Source: an uncultured Nitrospinota bacterium (GTDB taxonomy: Bacteria > UBA8248). Taken from it: a DNA stretch of 38,192 nt. The stretch is from NCBI GenBank assembly GCA_947258645.1, contig CAMYJL010000002.1, positions 1 through 38,192 of the forward strand, read 5' to 3'. This document shows, piece after piece, positions 17,742 through 28,570 of the stretch. Position 1 is the first letter of the stretch, and the number at the start of each line of letters is the position of its first letter. Below the pieces are notes generated by a model that was given only the letters and a program-made list of their open reading frames with translations, did not search any database and was not told the DNA's origin. The position numbers and the translations under genes were made by a program.

Positions 17742-17760
17742 AAAAATCCCCGCGCCGGGG
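17742..17760 (-). terminator. Intrinsic terminator after tRNA-Gly
   Basis: On the minus strand CCCCG-GCG-CGGGG (17760-17748) is followed by A and five T residues (17746-17742). It lies about 25 bases past the 3' end of the tRNA. The stem is short but entirely G-C. Confidence 0.55.
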
Positions 17761-17781
17761 GCTGCGGGAAATTGACACTGT

Positions 17782-17857
<76 letters not shown>

Positions 17858-17910
17858 GTACGAACAGACGATAGGCCCACTTGGCTCGAAGTGTCAAACA
17901 ACCATTGCCC

Positions 17911-18750
17911 TCATCGGGCGAGCGTCCAGGCTGGATTCCCGTAGCGCTCCCGGGCCAGTTCTTCCGCCCGTCCGCGTTCCTCTTTTCCGAGCGGTTCGTC
18001 CTGAAAGGCGGTATCGAGCGCCTCCGCCATCCCCTCCCGAAGCGCCTGCGCCGCCTCGCCGAACGTGACCTCCCGCCCCAGCACCTCGCAAAGGCCAATC
18101 GCGTGATCGGGCGCATCCGGGCCCGGATGCGCCCCGTTCACCCCGGCCTTCCGACCGCGGAGGAGCCAGGCCAGCCTGGCCTCCGGGGAATGAAGGAGGA
18201 TGCTTCCGTGCTGGAGGACGGCCCCCCCCTCCCGGCACTGGGCGCTCCCGGCCACCTTGCGCCCGGCGATGGAGAGCTCCCAAACCGAAGTCGTCGCGAA
18301 ACACGACGCCTGCGAGGCGTAGGCCCGCCCGCTCGGCGGGGCGAACGTGACCGGCGCTCCCAGACGACGGAGCCCCCCGGCGAGCCCGGCGCTGATCCGC
18401 CGGTAGCTCTCTTCGATTGAATCGCCCAGAAGCGCCTCGGGCCCCGTCACCGAATAGGTGATCTCCCGATCGTGCAGGACGGCCCGGCCGCCCGTGAGCC
18501 TCCGGCACAGGTCCATCCCCTCCTCCGGGAGCCGGTCCACGAAAACATCCCGCTCGGCCTTTTGGTTGCGCCCGAGCGTGAGCGCGGGGGGCGACCACCC
18601 GTACACGCGGAGGGTGAGCGGCGCGTTTTCCGGTGGCGTTCCCGAGGAGAGATGCACGCGGCACGCTTCGAGGAGCAGCTCATCGACGGCCATGTTCCAG
18701 GCCGCCGTACGCGCTCCCGTGTCGATGTATCGGGCCACGATGGACTCCAT
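17911..18750 (-). CDS. Lipoate/octanoate transferase family protein, LipM-like
   Basis: A BPL/LPL-fold protein of 279 residues. RRLTGGRAVLHDREITYS (83-100) is the RRxGGGxVxH lipoyl-binding motif, GRKVAGSAQ carries the conserved Lys165, and QHGSILL follows. Cys150 in ASQASCFATTS corresponds to the active-site cysteine of the octanoyltransferase LipM; LplA-type ligases do not rely on it and have an extra C-terminal domain that is missing here. I therefore favour octanoyl-ACP:GcvH transfer over ATP-dependent lipoate ligation. The gene begins 34 bases after gcvP, in line with modifying GcvH from the same cluster. No good ribosome site precedes the ATG. No lipoyl synthase (lipA) is in the window. 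Confidence 0.82.
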   Translation of the reverse strand: MESIVARYIDTGARTAAWNMAVDELLLEACRVHLSSGTPPENAPLTLRVYGWSPPALTLGRNQKAERDVFVDRLPEEGMDLCRRLTGGRAVLHDREITYSVTGPEALLGDSIEESYRRISAGLAGGLRRLGAPVTFAPPSGRAYASQASCFATTSVWELSIAGRKVAGSAQCREGGAVLQHGSILLHSPEARLAWLLRGRKAGVNGAHPGPDAPDHAIGLCEVLGREVTFGEAAQALREGMAEALDTAFQDEPLGKEERGRAEELARERYGNPAWTLAR

Positions 18751-18784
18751 TGGCGGGAGGAGGAACCCTGCCCCGACACACCCG

Positions 18785-21673
<2,889 letters not shown>

Positions 21674-21834
21674 GATCAAAAATCCTCAGTCGGAGCGGCC
21701 ATGCCTCAAGCTCATACCGGCCATTTTCCATCCGCTGAAGCCGCCGCCGACTATCAAGAAAGGCGAGCGTGCCCCACCGCTTCAGCTACAGGAGCTTCGA
21801 TATGGATGAATGATGTTGAATGATGACGGGAGAA

Positions 21835-22224
21835 TCAGGCGCTCTCTTCCTCGACAAACGCCTTGTACTCATCCGCGTCCAGCAGGCCATCCACTTCGGA
21901 CGCATCGCTCATCTCGATCCGGAGCATCCAGCCGTCTTCAAACGGGTCACTGTTCACCAGCTCCGGCTCATCGTTGAGCTGCTGGTTTACTTCGGCCACC
22001 GTACCCGAAACCGGGGCGTATAGGTCCGATACCGCTTTCACCGATTCCACCACACCGAAGGTGTTGTTGGCCTCTACCTCCGCGCCCGCCTCGGGAAGCT
22101 CCACGTACACCACATCGCCGAGCTCCGACTGGGCAAAGTCCGTGATGCCGACCAATGCGACGCTGCCTTCCAGTTTGACCCACTCATGCTCGCGCGAATA
22201 CTTGAGCCCTGCAGGATATTCCAT
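21835..22224 (-). CDS. gcvH: Glycine cleavage system H protein
   Basis: The lipoyl carrier that shuttles the aminomethyl group between P, T and L proteins. From the ATG at 22224 (GGAGGTG 9 nt upstream) the protein has 129 residues, the standard size. It starts [20 protein letters not shown], and the lipoyl lysine is Lys63 in [17 protein letters not shown]. It ends [17 protein letters not shown] at 22245 is in frame but places the ribosome site inside the gene. It lies between gcvT and gcvP, with a LipM-like transferase downstream to modify it. Confidence 0.97.
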   Translation of the reverse strand: MEYPAGLKYSREHEWVKLEGSVALVGITDFAQSELGDVVYVELPEAGAEVEANNTFGVVESVKAVSDLYAPVSGTVAEVNQQLNDEPELVNSDPFEDGWMLRIEMSDASEVDGLLDADEYKAFVEEESA

Positions 22225-22315
22225 GGTCCGTTTCACCTCCCACAAAGATTGCCGAAACCAGTCTCATTCAAATCCATTTTTCATGTCACGGACTCGGGCG
22301 CCCCATGCTCCGCGT

Positions 22316-23434
22316 TCAATCTTCTCCCTTCCGGTAGAAAGGGGTTTTGACGACTTTGGCGGCCCGGGCCTTTCCGCGAATGTCCACTTCGATATGACTT
22401 CCCTCTTTCGAATGGGAAATTGGAACGTAGCCGATACCGATGGCTTTGCCAAGCGAGGGACTCATTGTCCCGCTCGTCACGACGCCGCCCGGCTTCCCAT
22501 CGATGAGGATCGGAGCCCCGTGGCGCGGAATGCCCCGGTCGACCATCTCGAACCCGACCAGCTTCCGGGAAAGCCCCTTCTCCCGGAGGGCCATCAGGGC
22601 ATCCCGCCCGATGAAATCCCCGGCCTTGAACTTCACCACCCAGCCGAGCCCGGATTCCAGCGGGTTCGTCGTCTCGTCGATATCGTTTCCGTACAGGGCG
22701 AACTTCATCTCGGTCCGGAGGGTGTCGCGCGCCCCGAGACCGCACGGCTTGAGACCCTTCGAGGCGCCGGCGGCCATCAGCTCCCGCCAGAGATGGGGGG
22801 CGTCCCCGGCGGCGCAGTAGAGCTCAAAACCGTCCTCGCCCGTATAGCCGGTCCGCGAGACAAGCACCTCGCACCCGGCGGGGTTTCGCATCGCGGCCGT
22901 ATAGTACGTAATGGCCCCGAGCTCCCCTCCTCCGGAAATCACAGCCGAGAGAATTTCCTCGGAGCGAGGCCCCTGAAGCGCGAGAAGCCCCGTCTCCCCG
23001 CTCACGTTCCGGAAATTCAAGTCCCCCCCCTCTTTGTGGGAGGACATCCATTCCCAATCCTTCTCGATATTCGCCGCGTTCACCACCGCCATGTAGCGTT
23101 CCGTCCCCAGCCGGTAAACGGTGAGGTCGTCCACAATCCCGCCTTCTTCCCGGCACATCGCGGTGTAAAGCACGACGCCCTCGCCGAGTTTCTTGACGTT
23201 GTTCGTGAAAAGGCGGTGGAAAAACGCCCCCGCTCCCGGTCCCTCGGCTTCGAATTCGCCCATGTGACTGACGTCGAACAACCCCGCCGCACCCCGGACA
23301 GCGTTGTGCTCGTCGATCACGCCCGCGTACTGGACCGGCATCTCATAACCGGCAAACGGAACCATTTTGGCCCCGGCCTCCACGTGAACGTCATATAGAG
23401 ACGTACGAAGGAGCGAACCGCTGGGCTCCGACAT
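22316..23434 (-). CDS. gcvT: Aminomethyltransferase (glycine cleavage T protein)
   Basis: Transfers the methylene group from GcvH to tetrahydrofolate and releases ammonia. 372 residues, normal for GcvT. Seen: SLYDVHVEAGAKMVPFAGYEMPVQY at the N-terminus, LFDVSHMGEFEAEGPGA, GIVDDLTVYRLG with the conserved Asp of the folate site, LALQGPRSEEIL, SRTGYTGEDGFELY and the late KPGGVVTSGTMSPSLGKAIG. The ATG has GAGGTG 4-5 nt upstream. It is first in the gcvT-gcvH-gcvP order, behind a 189-base gap with an AT-rich segment. I saw no convincing glycine riboswitch there. Confidence 0.96.
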   Translation of the reverse strand: MSEPSGSLLRTSLYDVHVEAGAKMVPFAGYEMPVQYAGVIDEHNAVRGAAGLFDVSHMGEFEAEGPGAGAFFHRLFTNNVKKLGEGVVLYTAMCREEGGIVDDLTVYRLGTERYMAVVNAANIEKDWEWMSSHKEGGDLNFRNVSGETGLLALQGPRSEEILSAVISGGGELGAITYYTAAMRNPAGCEVLVSRTGYTGEDGFELYCAAGDAPHLWRELMAAGASKGLKPCGLGARDTLRTEMKFALYGNDIDETTNPLESGLGWVVKFKAGDFIGRDALMALREKGLSRKLVGFEMVDRGIPRHGAPILIDGKPGGVVTSGTMSPSLGKAIGIGYVPISHSKEGSHIEVDIRGKARAAKVVKTPFYRKGED

Positions 23435-23560
23435 GGTTCACCTCGATACCGGAATTGAGTTGAAAACGGGCGCGTTGGACCGAGACTTACCGCGTCCCGC
23501 GATGAATTACAACACGCGATACGGAGCAAACCATAGAGCAGGGTCCGGCCGAAAAATTTC

Positions 23561-23596
23561 TGATATAACAAAATAATATTCAATTATTTACGTCAA
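23561..23596 (-). promoter_or_regulatory. AT-rich probable promoter region of the gcv cluster
   Basis: A sharply AT-rich patch in an otherwise GC-rich window, upstream of gcvT. On the minus strand TTGACG (23596-23591) could be a -35 and TATTTT (23575-23570) a -10, but the 15-nt spacing is short, so the exact elements are uncertain. Confidence 0.3.
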
Positions 23597-23623
23597 TTTC
23601 ACCGGGTTCGAATTCTCCCGCCC

Positions 23624-24775
23624 TCAGCCGAAGGCCCGGATTCCCGTCTCGAACCCCGCGATGATGAGCTTTTGAATCTGGCTGGTGCCTTCGTAGATCG
23701 TCGCCACGCGGGCGTCGCGCATGAAGCGCTCGACCGGGTATTCATTGCTGTATCCCATCCCGCCGTGAATCTGGATGGCATCGTTCGCGCACCGGACCGC
23801 CGTTTCGCTGGCCATATACTTGGCGATGCATGTTTCTTTCGTGTTCGGCTTTCCGGCATTTTTCAGCTCGCCCGCGCGGTAGATGAGCAGACGGCTGGAT
23901 TCGATGTCCACCACCATCCGCGCGATGATCTCCTGCACCAGCTGGTGCGCCGCGATCGGCTTGCCGAAGGTGTGCCGCTCCTTGGCGTAGGCGACCGACG
24001 CCTCGAGCGAGCCCTGCGCGATGCCCACGCATCCGGCGGCGACGGAATAGCGGCCATTGTCCAGCGCGGTCATGGCCACCTTGAAGCCGTCCCCCACCCC
24101 GCCCATCAGGGCGTCGTCCGGAACCTCGACGCCGTCCAGATACAGTTCGGCCGTGTTCGAGCTCCGAAGGCCCAGCTTCCCGTGCATGTCCTTGGCGGTG
24201 AAACCCGCTGTGCCGGTCTCGACCAGAAACGCCGCCATCTTTCGCGAATCTTTCCGGTCGGTCTGCGCGATGATGAGGGCGAGCTGGGCGACCCCGCCGT
24301 TGCTGATCCAGATTTTCCGGCCGTCGATCTTCCAGCCGTTTGATGTTTTTTCCGCGAAAGTCTTGAGGTGCTGCACGTCGGAGCCGACGTCGGGTTCGGT
24401 CAGGCCAAAGCAGCCGAGCCACTCGGTTGTGCAGAGCCGGGGCAGGTATTTTTTCTTCTGCTCCTCCGATCCGCATTTGAGAATCGTCGAAGCCACGAGA
24501 GACATCTGGACGGAGAGAACCGTCCGCACCGAGCTGCAGACCTTGCTGATCTCTTCCATCAGGACGGCGTAGGCGATGTAGTCCATCCCCGCGCCGCCGT
24601 AAGCCTCGGGAATCACCCCCCCGTAAAAACCGAGGTCGCCCATCTCCTTCACGATGTCGCCGGGAAAGCGCTCGTCGATATCATTCTGGCGCGCCACGGG
24701 GGCGATCCGCCGCGCGGCGAACTCGGCCGCCATATCCTTCAACAGGCGCTGGGCGTCGTTCAGCTCGAAATCCAT
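23624..24775 (-). CDS. Acyl-CoA dehydrogenase
   Basis: FAD flavoprotein that introduces the alpha-beta double bond in an acyl-CoA and passes electrons to ETF. 383 residues, full length. Seen: GFYGGVIPEAYGGAGMDY, LGCFGLTEPDVGSD (flavin-binding signature), KIWISNGG, LGLRSSNTAEL, and the catalytic base Glu362 in ATIYEGTSQIQKLIIA. Arg84 in SVRTVLSVQMSLV aligns, by my reading, with the arginine that holds the distal carboxylate in glutaryl-CoA dehydrogenase (YRSAMSVQSSLV); short-chain monoacyl enzymes have no Arg there. The substrate could therefore be glutaryl-CoA or another dicarboxyl-CoA (inference). GGAG precedes the ATG. It is last in the thiolase operon, 29 bases after the hydroxyacyl-CoA dehydrogenase. 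Confidence 0.94.
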   Translation of the reverse strand: MDFELNDAQRLLKDMAAEFAARRIAPVARQNDIDERFPGDIVKEMGDLGFYGGVIPEAYGGAGMDYIAYAVLMEEISKVCSSVRTVLSVQMSLVASTILKCGSEEQKKKYLPRLCTTEWLGCFGLTEPDVGSDVQHLKTFAEKTSNGWKIDGRKIWISNGGVAQLALIIAQTDRKDSRKMAAFLVETGTAGFTAKDMHGKLGLRSSNTAELYLDGVEVPDDALMGGVGDGFKVAMTALDNGRYSVAAGCVGIAQGSLEASVAYAKERHTFGKPIAAHQLVQEIIARMVVDIESSRLLIYRAGELKNAGKPNTKETCIAKYMASETAVRCANDAIQIHGGMGYSNEYPVERFMRDARVATIYEGTSQIQKLIIAGFETGIRAFG

Positions 24776-24804
24776 CGTTCTCCGGCCTTCCGGCGCGCTC
24801 CGGA

Positions 24805-25662
24805 TCAGTCTTCGTAGGTGTAGAAGCCGCGCCCGCTCTTCCGGCCCAGATGGCCGGCACGCATCATTTTCTTCAGGAGAAAATTCGGGCGGTAGCGCTG
24901 GTCGCCCAGTTCCCGGTAGAGGGTTTCGGTCTTGGCGAGGTGAATGTCCACCCCGATGAGGTCGATCAGCTCGAGCGGCCCCATCGGCATGCCGCAGCCG
25001 AGCTTCATGGCGGCGTCGATGTCTTCGGCCGATGCCAGCCCCTGCGCGAATACCTCCACCGCCTCGTTCAGCGTTCCGGCCAGCACCCGGCTCCCGATTC
25101 CGGCGGGGCTGTCGAAACGGGCATGGACGGGCTGCTTGCCCAGTTTTTTCGCCAACCCGGCGATCGCCTCCACGGTTTCGGGGGCCGTCCCGATCCCCGG
25201 CATGATCTCGACGAGCTTCATCACCACCGGCGGGTTGAAGAAGTGCATCCCCACCACCTTCTCCGGCCGGGAGGTGGCGGCCGCCATCTCGCTGATGGAA
25301 AGAGAGGTCGTGTTCGAGGCGAAGATCGCATGCTCGGGCGCGGTCTCGTCGAGCGCGGCGAGGATTTTTTTCTTGATCGCCATGTCCTCGAAGATCGCCT
25401 CGACGACAACATCCACATCGGACGCCGCGCCGTATCCGGTTCCGCGGGCGATGCGCCCGATGATGGCGTCCTTGTCCCCGGCGCTCATCTTTCCCTGATC
25501 CACGCGCCTCGCGAGGCGCTTCTCAAGACCCGCAACAGCCTTCGTCACAATTTCTTCCGTCTGGTCCGTCAGGGTGACCGGGATGCCGCTCTGCGCGAAA
25601 AGCTGGGCGATGCCCGCGCCCATCGTCCCGGCGCCCACCACCATCGCCTTGTTGAATTCCAT
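24805..25662 (-). CDS. 3-hydroxyacyl-CoA dehydrogenase (3-hydroxybutyryl-CoA type)
   Basis: Oxidises 3-hydroxyacyl-CoA to 3-ketoacyl-CoA with NAD. 285 residues, the single-domain size of Hbd/PaaH proteins. NAD loop VVGAGTMGAGIAQ (8-20), VVVEAIFEDMAIKK, ASNTTSLSI, and the catalytic dyad His140 in GMHFFNP and Glu152 in LVEIMPG. The C-terminal domain has AEDIDAAMKLGCGMPMGPLELIDLIG and ends GRKSGRGFYTYE. One departure stands out: the family's PGFIVNRLL loop reads PAGIGSRVL here, so the conserved active-site Asn becomes Ser191. GGAGG lies before the ATG. It starts 24 bases after the thiolase stop, as part of one operon. Confidence 0.93.
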   Translation of the reverse strand: MEFNKAMVVGAGTMGAGIAQLFAQSGIPVTLTDQTEEIVTKAVAGLEKRLARRVDQGKMSAGDKDAIIGRIARGTGYGAASDVDVVVEAIFEDMAIKKKILAALDETAPEHAIFASNTTSLSISEMAAATSRPEKVVGMHFFNPPVVMKLVEIMPGIGTAPETVEAIAGLAKKLGKQPVHARFDSPAGIGSRVLAGTLNEAVEVFAQGLASAEDIDAAMKLGCGMPMGPLELIDLIGVDIHLAKTETLYRELGDQRYRPNFLLKKMMRAGHLGRKSGRGFYTYED

Positions 25663-25686
25663 CTCCGCCTCCGAAAGATAAAACCG

Positions 25687-26874
25687 TTACGAGTCCACCC
25701 GCTGCACCACGACAGCCACGCCCTGCCCGCCGCCGATGCAGGCGCTCACGACGCCGAGCTCTTCGCCGCGCTGTTTGAGAGCGCTCAGGCAGGTAGCGAT
25801 GATCTTGCCGCCCGTCGCGCCGACGGGATGGCCGAGGGCGATCGCGCCGCCGTGGACATTCAGCTTGTTCCTGTCCCACTTGAGCTCGCGCTCGCACGCA
25901 ATAATCTGGGACGCGAACGCCTCGTTCACCTCAATGAGATCCATGTCGCCGAGACCGAGCCCGGCCTTTTCGAGCGCCGCAGGAATCGCCGTCACGGGGC
26001 CCAGCCCCATGTACTTCGGCTCAACGCCCGTCGAGGCGTATCCGCGCAGGATCGCGATGGGCTTCAGGCCCAGCTCGTCCGCCTTTTCCCGCGAGGCGAG
26101 AATGAGCGCCGAGCCGGCGTCGGCCTGGGTGCAGGCGTTCCCGGCGGTGACGGAGCCGTGCTTGTCAAAAACGGGCTTGAGCTTGCCGAGCTTTTCCATC
26201 GAGAGCCCCGCGCGAGGCGTCTCGTCCTTATCGAAAACCGTGACGTTCCCTTTTCGATCCTTCATCTCGACGGCGACGGTCTCATCGGCGAACTTTCCGC
26301 CCTCGATCGCGGCCTGCGCCTTCTCCTGGCTCTCGAGCGCGAATTCGTCCTGCTCCTCGCGCGTGATGTTGAATCGCTCGACGAGATTCTCCGCCGTAAC
26401 GCCCATGAGCTCGCCCGCCAGAGGGCACATGTAGCCGTCCTTGTAAATGAGGTCCAAAAATTCGGCGTGGCCGAAGCGGTTACCCCACCGCGCGCCCTGC
26501 TGGATGTAGGGCACGTTGGTCGTGCTCTCGGCCCCGCCCGCGAGGACAACGTCGGCGTCCCCGGCACGGATGGCCTGTGCCCCCAGCGCCGCCGCCTTGA
26601 TGCTCGAGCCGCACCGCTTGTTCACCGTGAAGGCGGGAACATCGACCGGAAGGCCCGCGCCGACGGTGATGAGGCGGGCCGAGTTGGGCCCCACGCCCGC
26701 CTGCCAGCCGTTTCCGATGATGACTTCGTCGAAATGCTCCGCCGGAACGCCCGATCGGCGGATGGCCTCTTTCGCCGCGTGAACGCCGAGGTCGACCACG
26801 CTCAGACTCTTCAGCGAGCCGCCGAACGCGCCGCCCGCGGTCCGCACGCTGCTCAAAATAACCACATCTCTCAT
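25687..26874 (-). CDS. Thiolase (acetyl-CoA C-acyltransferase)
   Basis: Cleaves 3-ketoacyl-CoA with CoA, or condenses two acetyl-CoA. 395 residues, the usual homotetrameric thiolase size. Active-site Cys88 in VNKRCGSSIKA, His349 in GGAIALGHPVGATGG and Cys379 in SACIGGGQG are all present; NEAFA is there too. The loop normally VTAGNASGxNDGAA reads VTAGNACTQADAGSA, so a usually conserved Ser is Cys. AGGAG stands 9 nt before the ATG. It is first in an operon with the hydroxyacyl-CoA and acyl-CoA dehydrogenases; no enoyl-CoA hydratase or CoA-transferase accompanies them. A dyad at 26901-26936 lies just upstream. Confidence 0.94.
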   Translation of the reverse strand: MRDVVILSSVRTAGGAFGGSLKSLSVVDLGVHAAKEAIRRSGVPAEHFDEVIIGNGWQAGVGPNSARLITVGAGLPVDVPAFTVNKRCGSSIKAAALGAQAIRAGDADVVLAGGAESTTNVPYIQQGARWGNRFGHAEFLDLIYKDGYMCPLAGELMGVTAENLVERFNITREEQDEFALESQEKAQAAIEGGKFADETVAVEMKDRKGNVTVFDKDETPRAGLSMEKLGKLKPVFDKHGSVTAGNACTQADAGSALILASREKADELGLKPIAILRGYASTGVEPKYMGLGPVTAIPAALEKAGLGLGDMDLIEVNEAFASQIIACERELKWDRNKLNVHGGAIALGHPVGATGGKIIATCLSALKQRGEELGVVSACIGGGQGVAVVVQRVDS

Positions 26875-26900
26875 CTGAATCCGCTCCTATGACGATATCA

Positions 26901-26936
26901 GGCCGCCCGGCGTGAATCATTCACTTTGCGGCGGCC
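26901..26936. promoter_or_regulatory. Nested inverted repeat upstream of the thiolase operon
   Basis: Outer arms GGCCGCC (26901-26907) and GGCGGCC (26930-26936) enclose an inner dyad GTGAA-tca-TTCAC (26912-26924). It lies 27-62 bases before the thiolase ATG. It could be an operator for a beta-oxidation regulator or an RNA hairpin; there is no T-tract, so it is not a standard terminator. Confidence 0.35.
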
Positions 26937-27037
26937 TGGAGGGAATTTCCCGGGTGGCGGGAGGCAGTTTGGGCTCCCAAGCCCTTATGTCACACCGGAT
27001 TGCGGACGGCAAGAAGGGGTCCGGCGGGGGGACTGAT

Positions 27038-28033
27038 TCAGCCTCGGGGGCGCTGCGGAAGGTTTTCCGCCGCCCGTTCCCGCAGCTTCTCCAGCGCGTC
27101 CAGAAAATCCGGCGGCGGCTCGGCTTCATACGCCATCGATTCGCCGCTCACCGTGTGGTCGAACCCGAGGCGGTAGGCGTGGAGCGCCTGGCGCTGGATC
27201 AGGCTGTCGAAGCGGGTGTCGTGCACCCGGTTCCCGGGACGGGGGAGCCGCCCGCCCCCGTAGAGGGGATCGCCGATGACCGGATGGCCGATATGGTTGA
27301 GGTGCACCCTGATCTGATGCGTCCTCCCCGTCTCCAGGCGAACGATCAAAAGGGCCGCCCCCTCCAGGACTTCATGGACCTGGTAGTGCGTCACGGCCTC
27401 CCGCCCGTTTTTTTTCACGACCGCCATGGCCGTCCGGTGCGTCGGATGGCGGCCGATGGGCGCGTCGATCGTCCCGCGCCCGAGCGCCGGGACGCCCTTC
27501 ACCAGCGCCATGTAGCGCCGCCGGATGCGGCGGGCCTTGAGCGCCTCCGAGAGCCGCCGGTGCACGAGGTCCGACTTCGCGACGAGGAGGAGCCCCGAGG
27601 TGTCCTTGTCGAGGCGGTGGACGATGCCGGGCCGCTCCACCCCGCCGATACCCGAAAGCTGGCCGCGGCAATGATGGAGGAGCGCCCCCACAAGCGTTCC
27701 CGTGCGCCGCCCCGCGCCGGGGTGAACCACCATGCCGGGCGGCTTGTTCACAACGAGAAGATGCTCGTCCTCAAAACGGATATCGAGGGGGATGTTCTCG
27801 GGGTCGAGACGATGCGGCTCCGGCGGGGGGACGCGGACCTCCACCTTCGCCCCCGGCGAGACTTTCTGGCTGACTTTCCGGGCCGTTCTTCCGGCCAGCT
27901 GAACGCAGCCCTCGCGGATGAGCGCCTGAAGCCGCGCGCGGGAAAGATCGGCGATGTTCTCGTGAAGAAAGGCGTCGAGCCGCGGCGCGCCGGCCTCGCA
28001 CGTCAGGAGAATGCGCTTTTCCAAACTTTTCAC
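27038..28033 (-). CDS. Pseudouridine synthase, RluA/RluD family
   Basis: Isomerises uridine to pseudouridine in ribosomal RNA; RluD-type members act on helix 69 of 23S rRNA. 331 residues: an N-terminal S4 RNA-binding domain (RLDAFLHENIADLSRARLQALIREGCVQL), then the catalytic domain with VVNKPPGMVVHPG, the active-site Asp142 in HRLDKDTSGLLLVAK, and RLETGRTHQIRVHLNHIGHPVIGDPLYGG. Residues 318-331 form a poorly conserved tail. The GTG start has AGGAAA 6 nt upstream and lies 8 bases after the preceding gene, and lspA often neighbours rluD in other genomes, as here. I would not specify RluD over RluA/C without alignment. Confidence 0.94.
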   Translation of the reverse strand: MKSLEKRILLTCEAGAPRLDAFLHENIADLSRARLQALIREGCVQLAGRTARKVSQKVSPGAKVEVRVPPPEPHRLDPENIPLDIRFEDEHLLVVNKPPGMVVHPGAGRRTGTLVGALLHHCRGQLSGIGGVERPGIVHRLDKDTSGLLLVAKSDLVHRRLSEALKARRIRRRYMALVKGVPALGRGTIDAPIGRHPTHRTAMAVVKKNGREAVTHYQVHEVLEGAALLIVRLETGRTHQIRVHLNHIGHPVIGDPLYGGGRLPRPGNRVHDTRFDSLIQRQALHAYRLGFDHTVSGESMAYEAEPPPDFLDALEKLRERAAENLPQRPRG

Positions 28034-28041
28034 GCCGTTTC

Positions 28042-28566
28042 CTATACCTTCACCAGCGAGGCGACGAGGCGCGTCCGCCGGTAGACCGTCCCGCGCACGC
28101 TATCTCCCCCGGCGAGGATGTCATGGTAGCCCTTTCCCGCGCGGAACCACCCTTCGGGAATCTCGAGACCCGTTCCGTAGGCCAGCGGCCGGTGATCGCC
28201 CCCGCGCTCGATCCGAAGATAATGCCGATCCGCGAGAAAAAAGAGTTTGAACCGGAAAAGAGAAGCGCTCTTTCCCGCGACCTGGCCCTCAAAGGAGACG
28301 GGCTGGCCGAGCAAATCAAGCAGCGCGAGGCCGCCCATATAAGCCGATACCAGGAAAACCATCAGAACAACGGTGTAGCCTGCCGGCGCGTAGCCTTTCC
28401 ACATTCCAGCGTAGAAAAATCCCGCCGCCAGCAAACAGAGAAACAACAGCGCGCCCCAGAACGCGCAGGCATTTTTGAGATGATGGCGGGCATATCCCCT
28501 GGCCGCCACGACCGGAGCGACGGAAGGCGTCTCCCCCCCGGACCGATCGCTGGGAAAAGAGAACAT
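28042..28566 (-). CDS. Two-span membrane protein of unknown function
   Basis: 174 residues from the ATG at 28566, 4 bases after the lspA stop. Two hydrophobic helices, about 33-56 (FWGALLFLCLLAAGFFYAGMW) and 63-85 (TVVLMVFLVSAYMGGLALL), are followed by about 85 residues that look like a beta-rich soluble domain: VSFEGQVAGKSASLFRFKLFFLADRHYLRIER and GDSVRGTVYRRTRLVASLVKV. The alternation of a FxGxV start and a final strand suggests a small barrel, but I recognise no family. An upstream in-frame start (28611) would overlap lspA and is less likely. It is co-transcribed with lspA and rluD. Confidence 0.8.
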   Translation of the reverse strand: MFSFPSDRSGGETPSVAPVVAARGYARHHLKNACAFWGALLFLCLLAAGFFYAGMWKGYAPAGYTVVLMVFLVSAYMGGLALLDLLGQPVSFEGQVAGKSASLFRFKLFFLADRHYLRIERGGDHRPLAYGTGLEIPEGWFRAGKGYHDILAGGDSVRGTVYRRTRLVASLVKV

Positions 28567-28570
28567 GGCC

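Noticed and set aside
21674-21834. Small gene or regulator between gcvH and gcvP
   Set aside because: Only a short repeat (tgaatgatg twice) and frames without ribosome sites or recognisable sequence.
23435-23623. Glycine riboswitch upstream of gcvT
   Set aside because: I looked for the conserved paired aptamer motifs in the gcvT leader and did not find them; only an AT-rich promoter-like patch is present.
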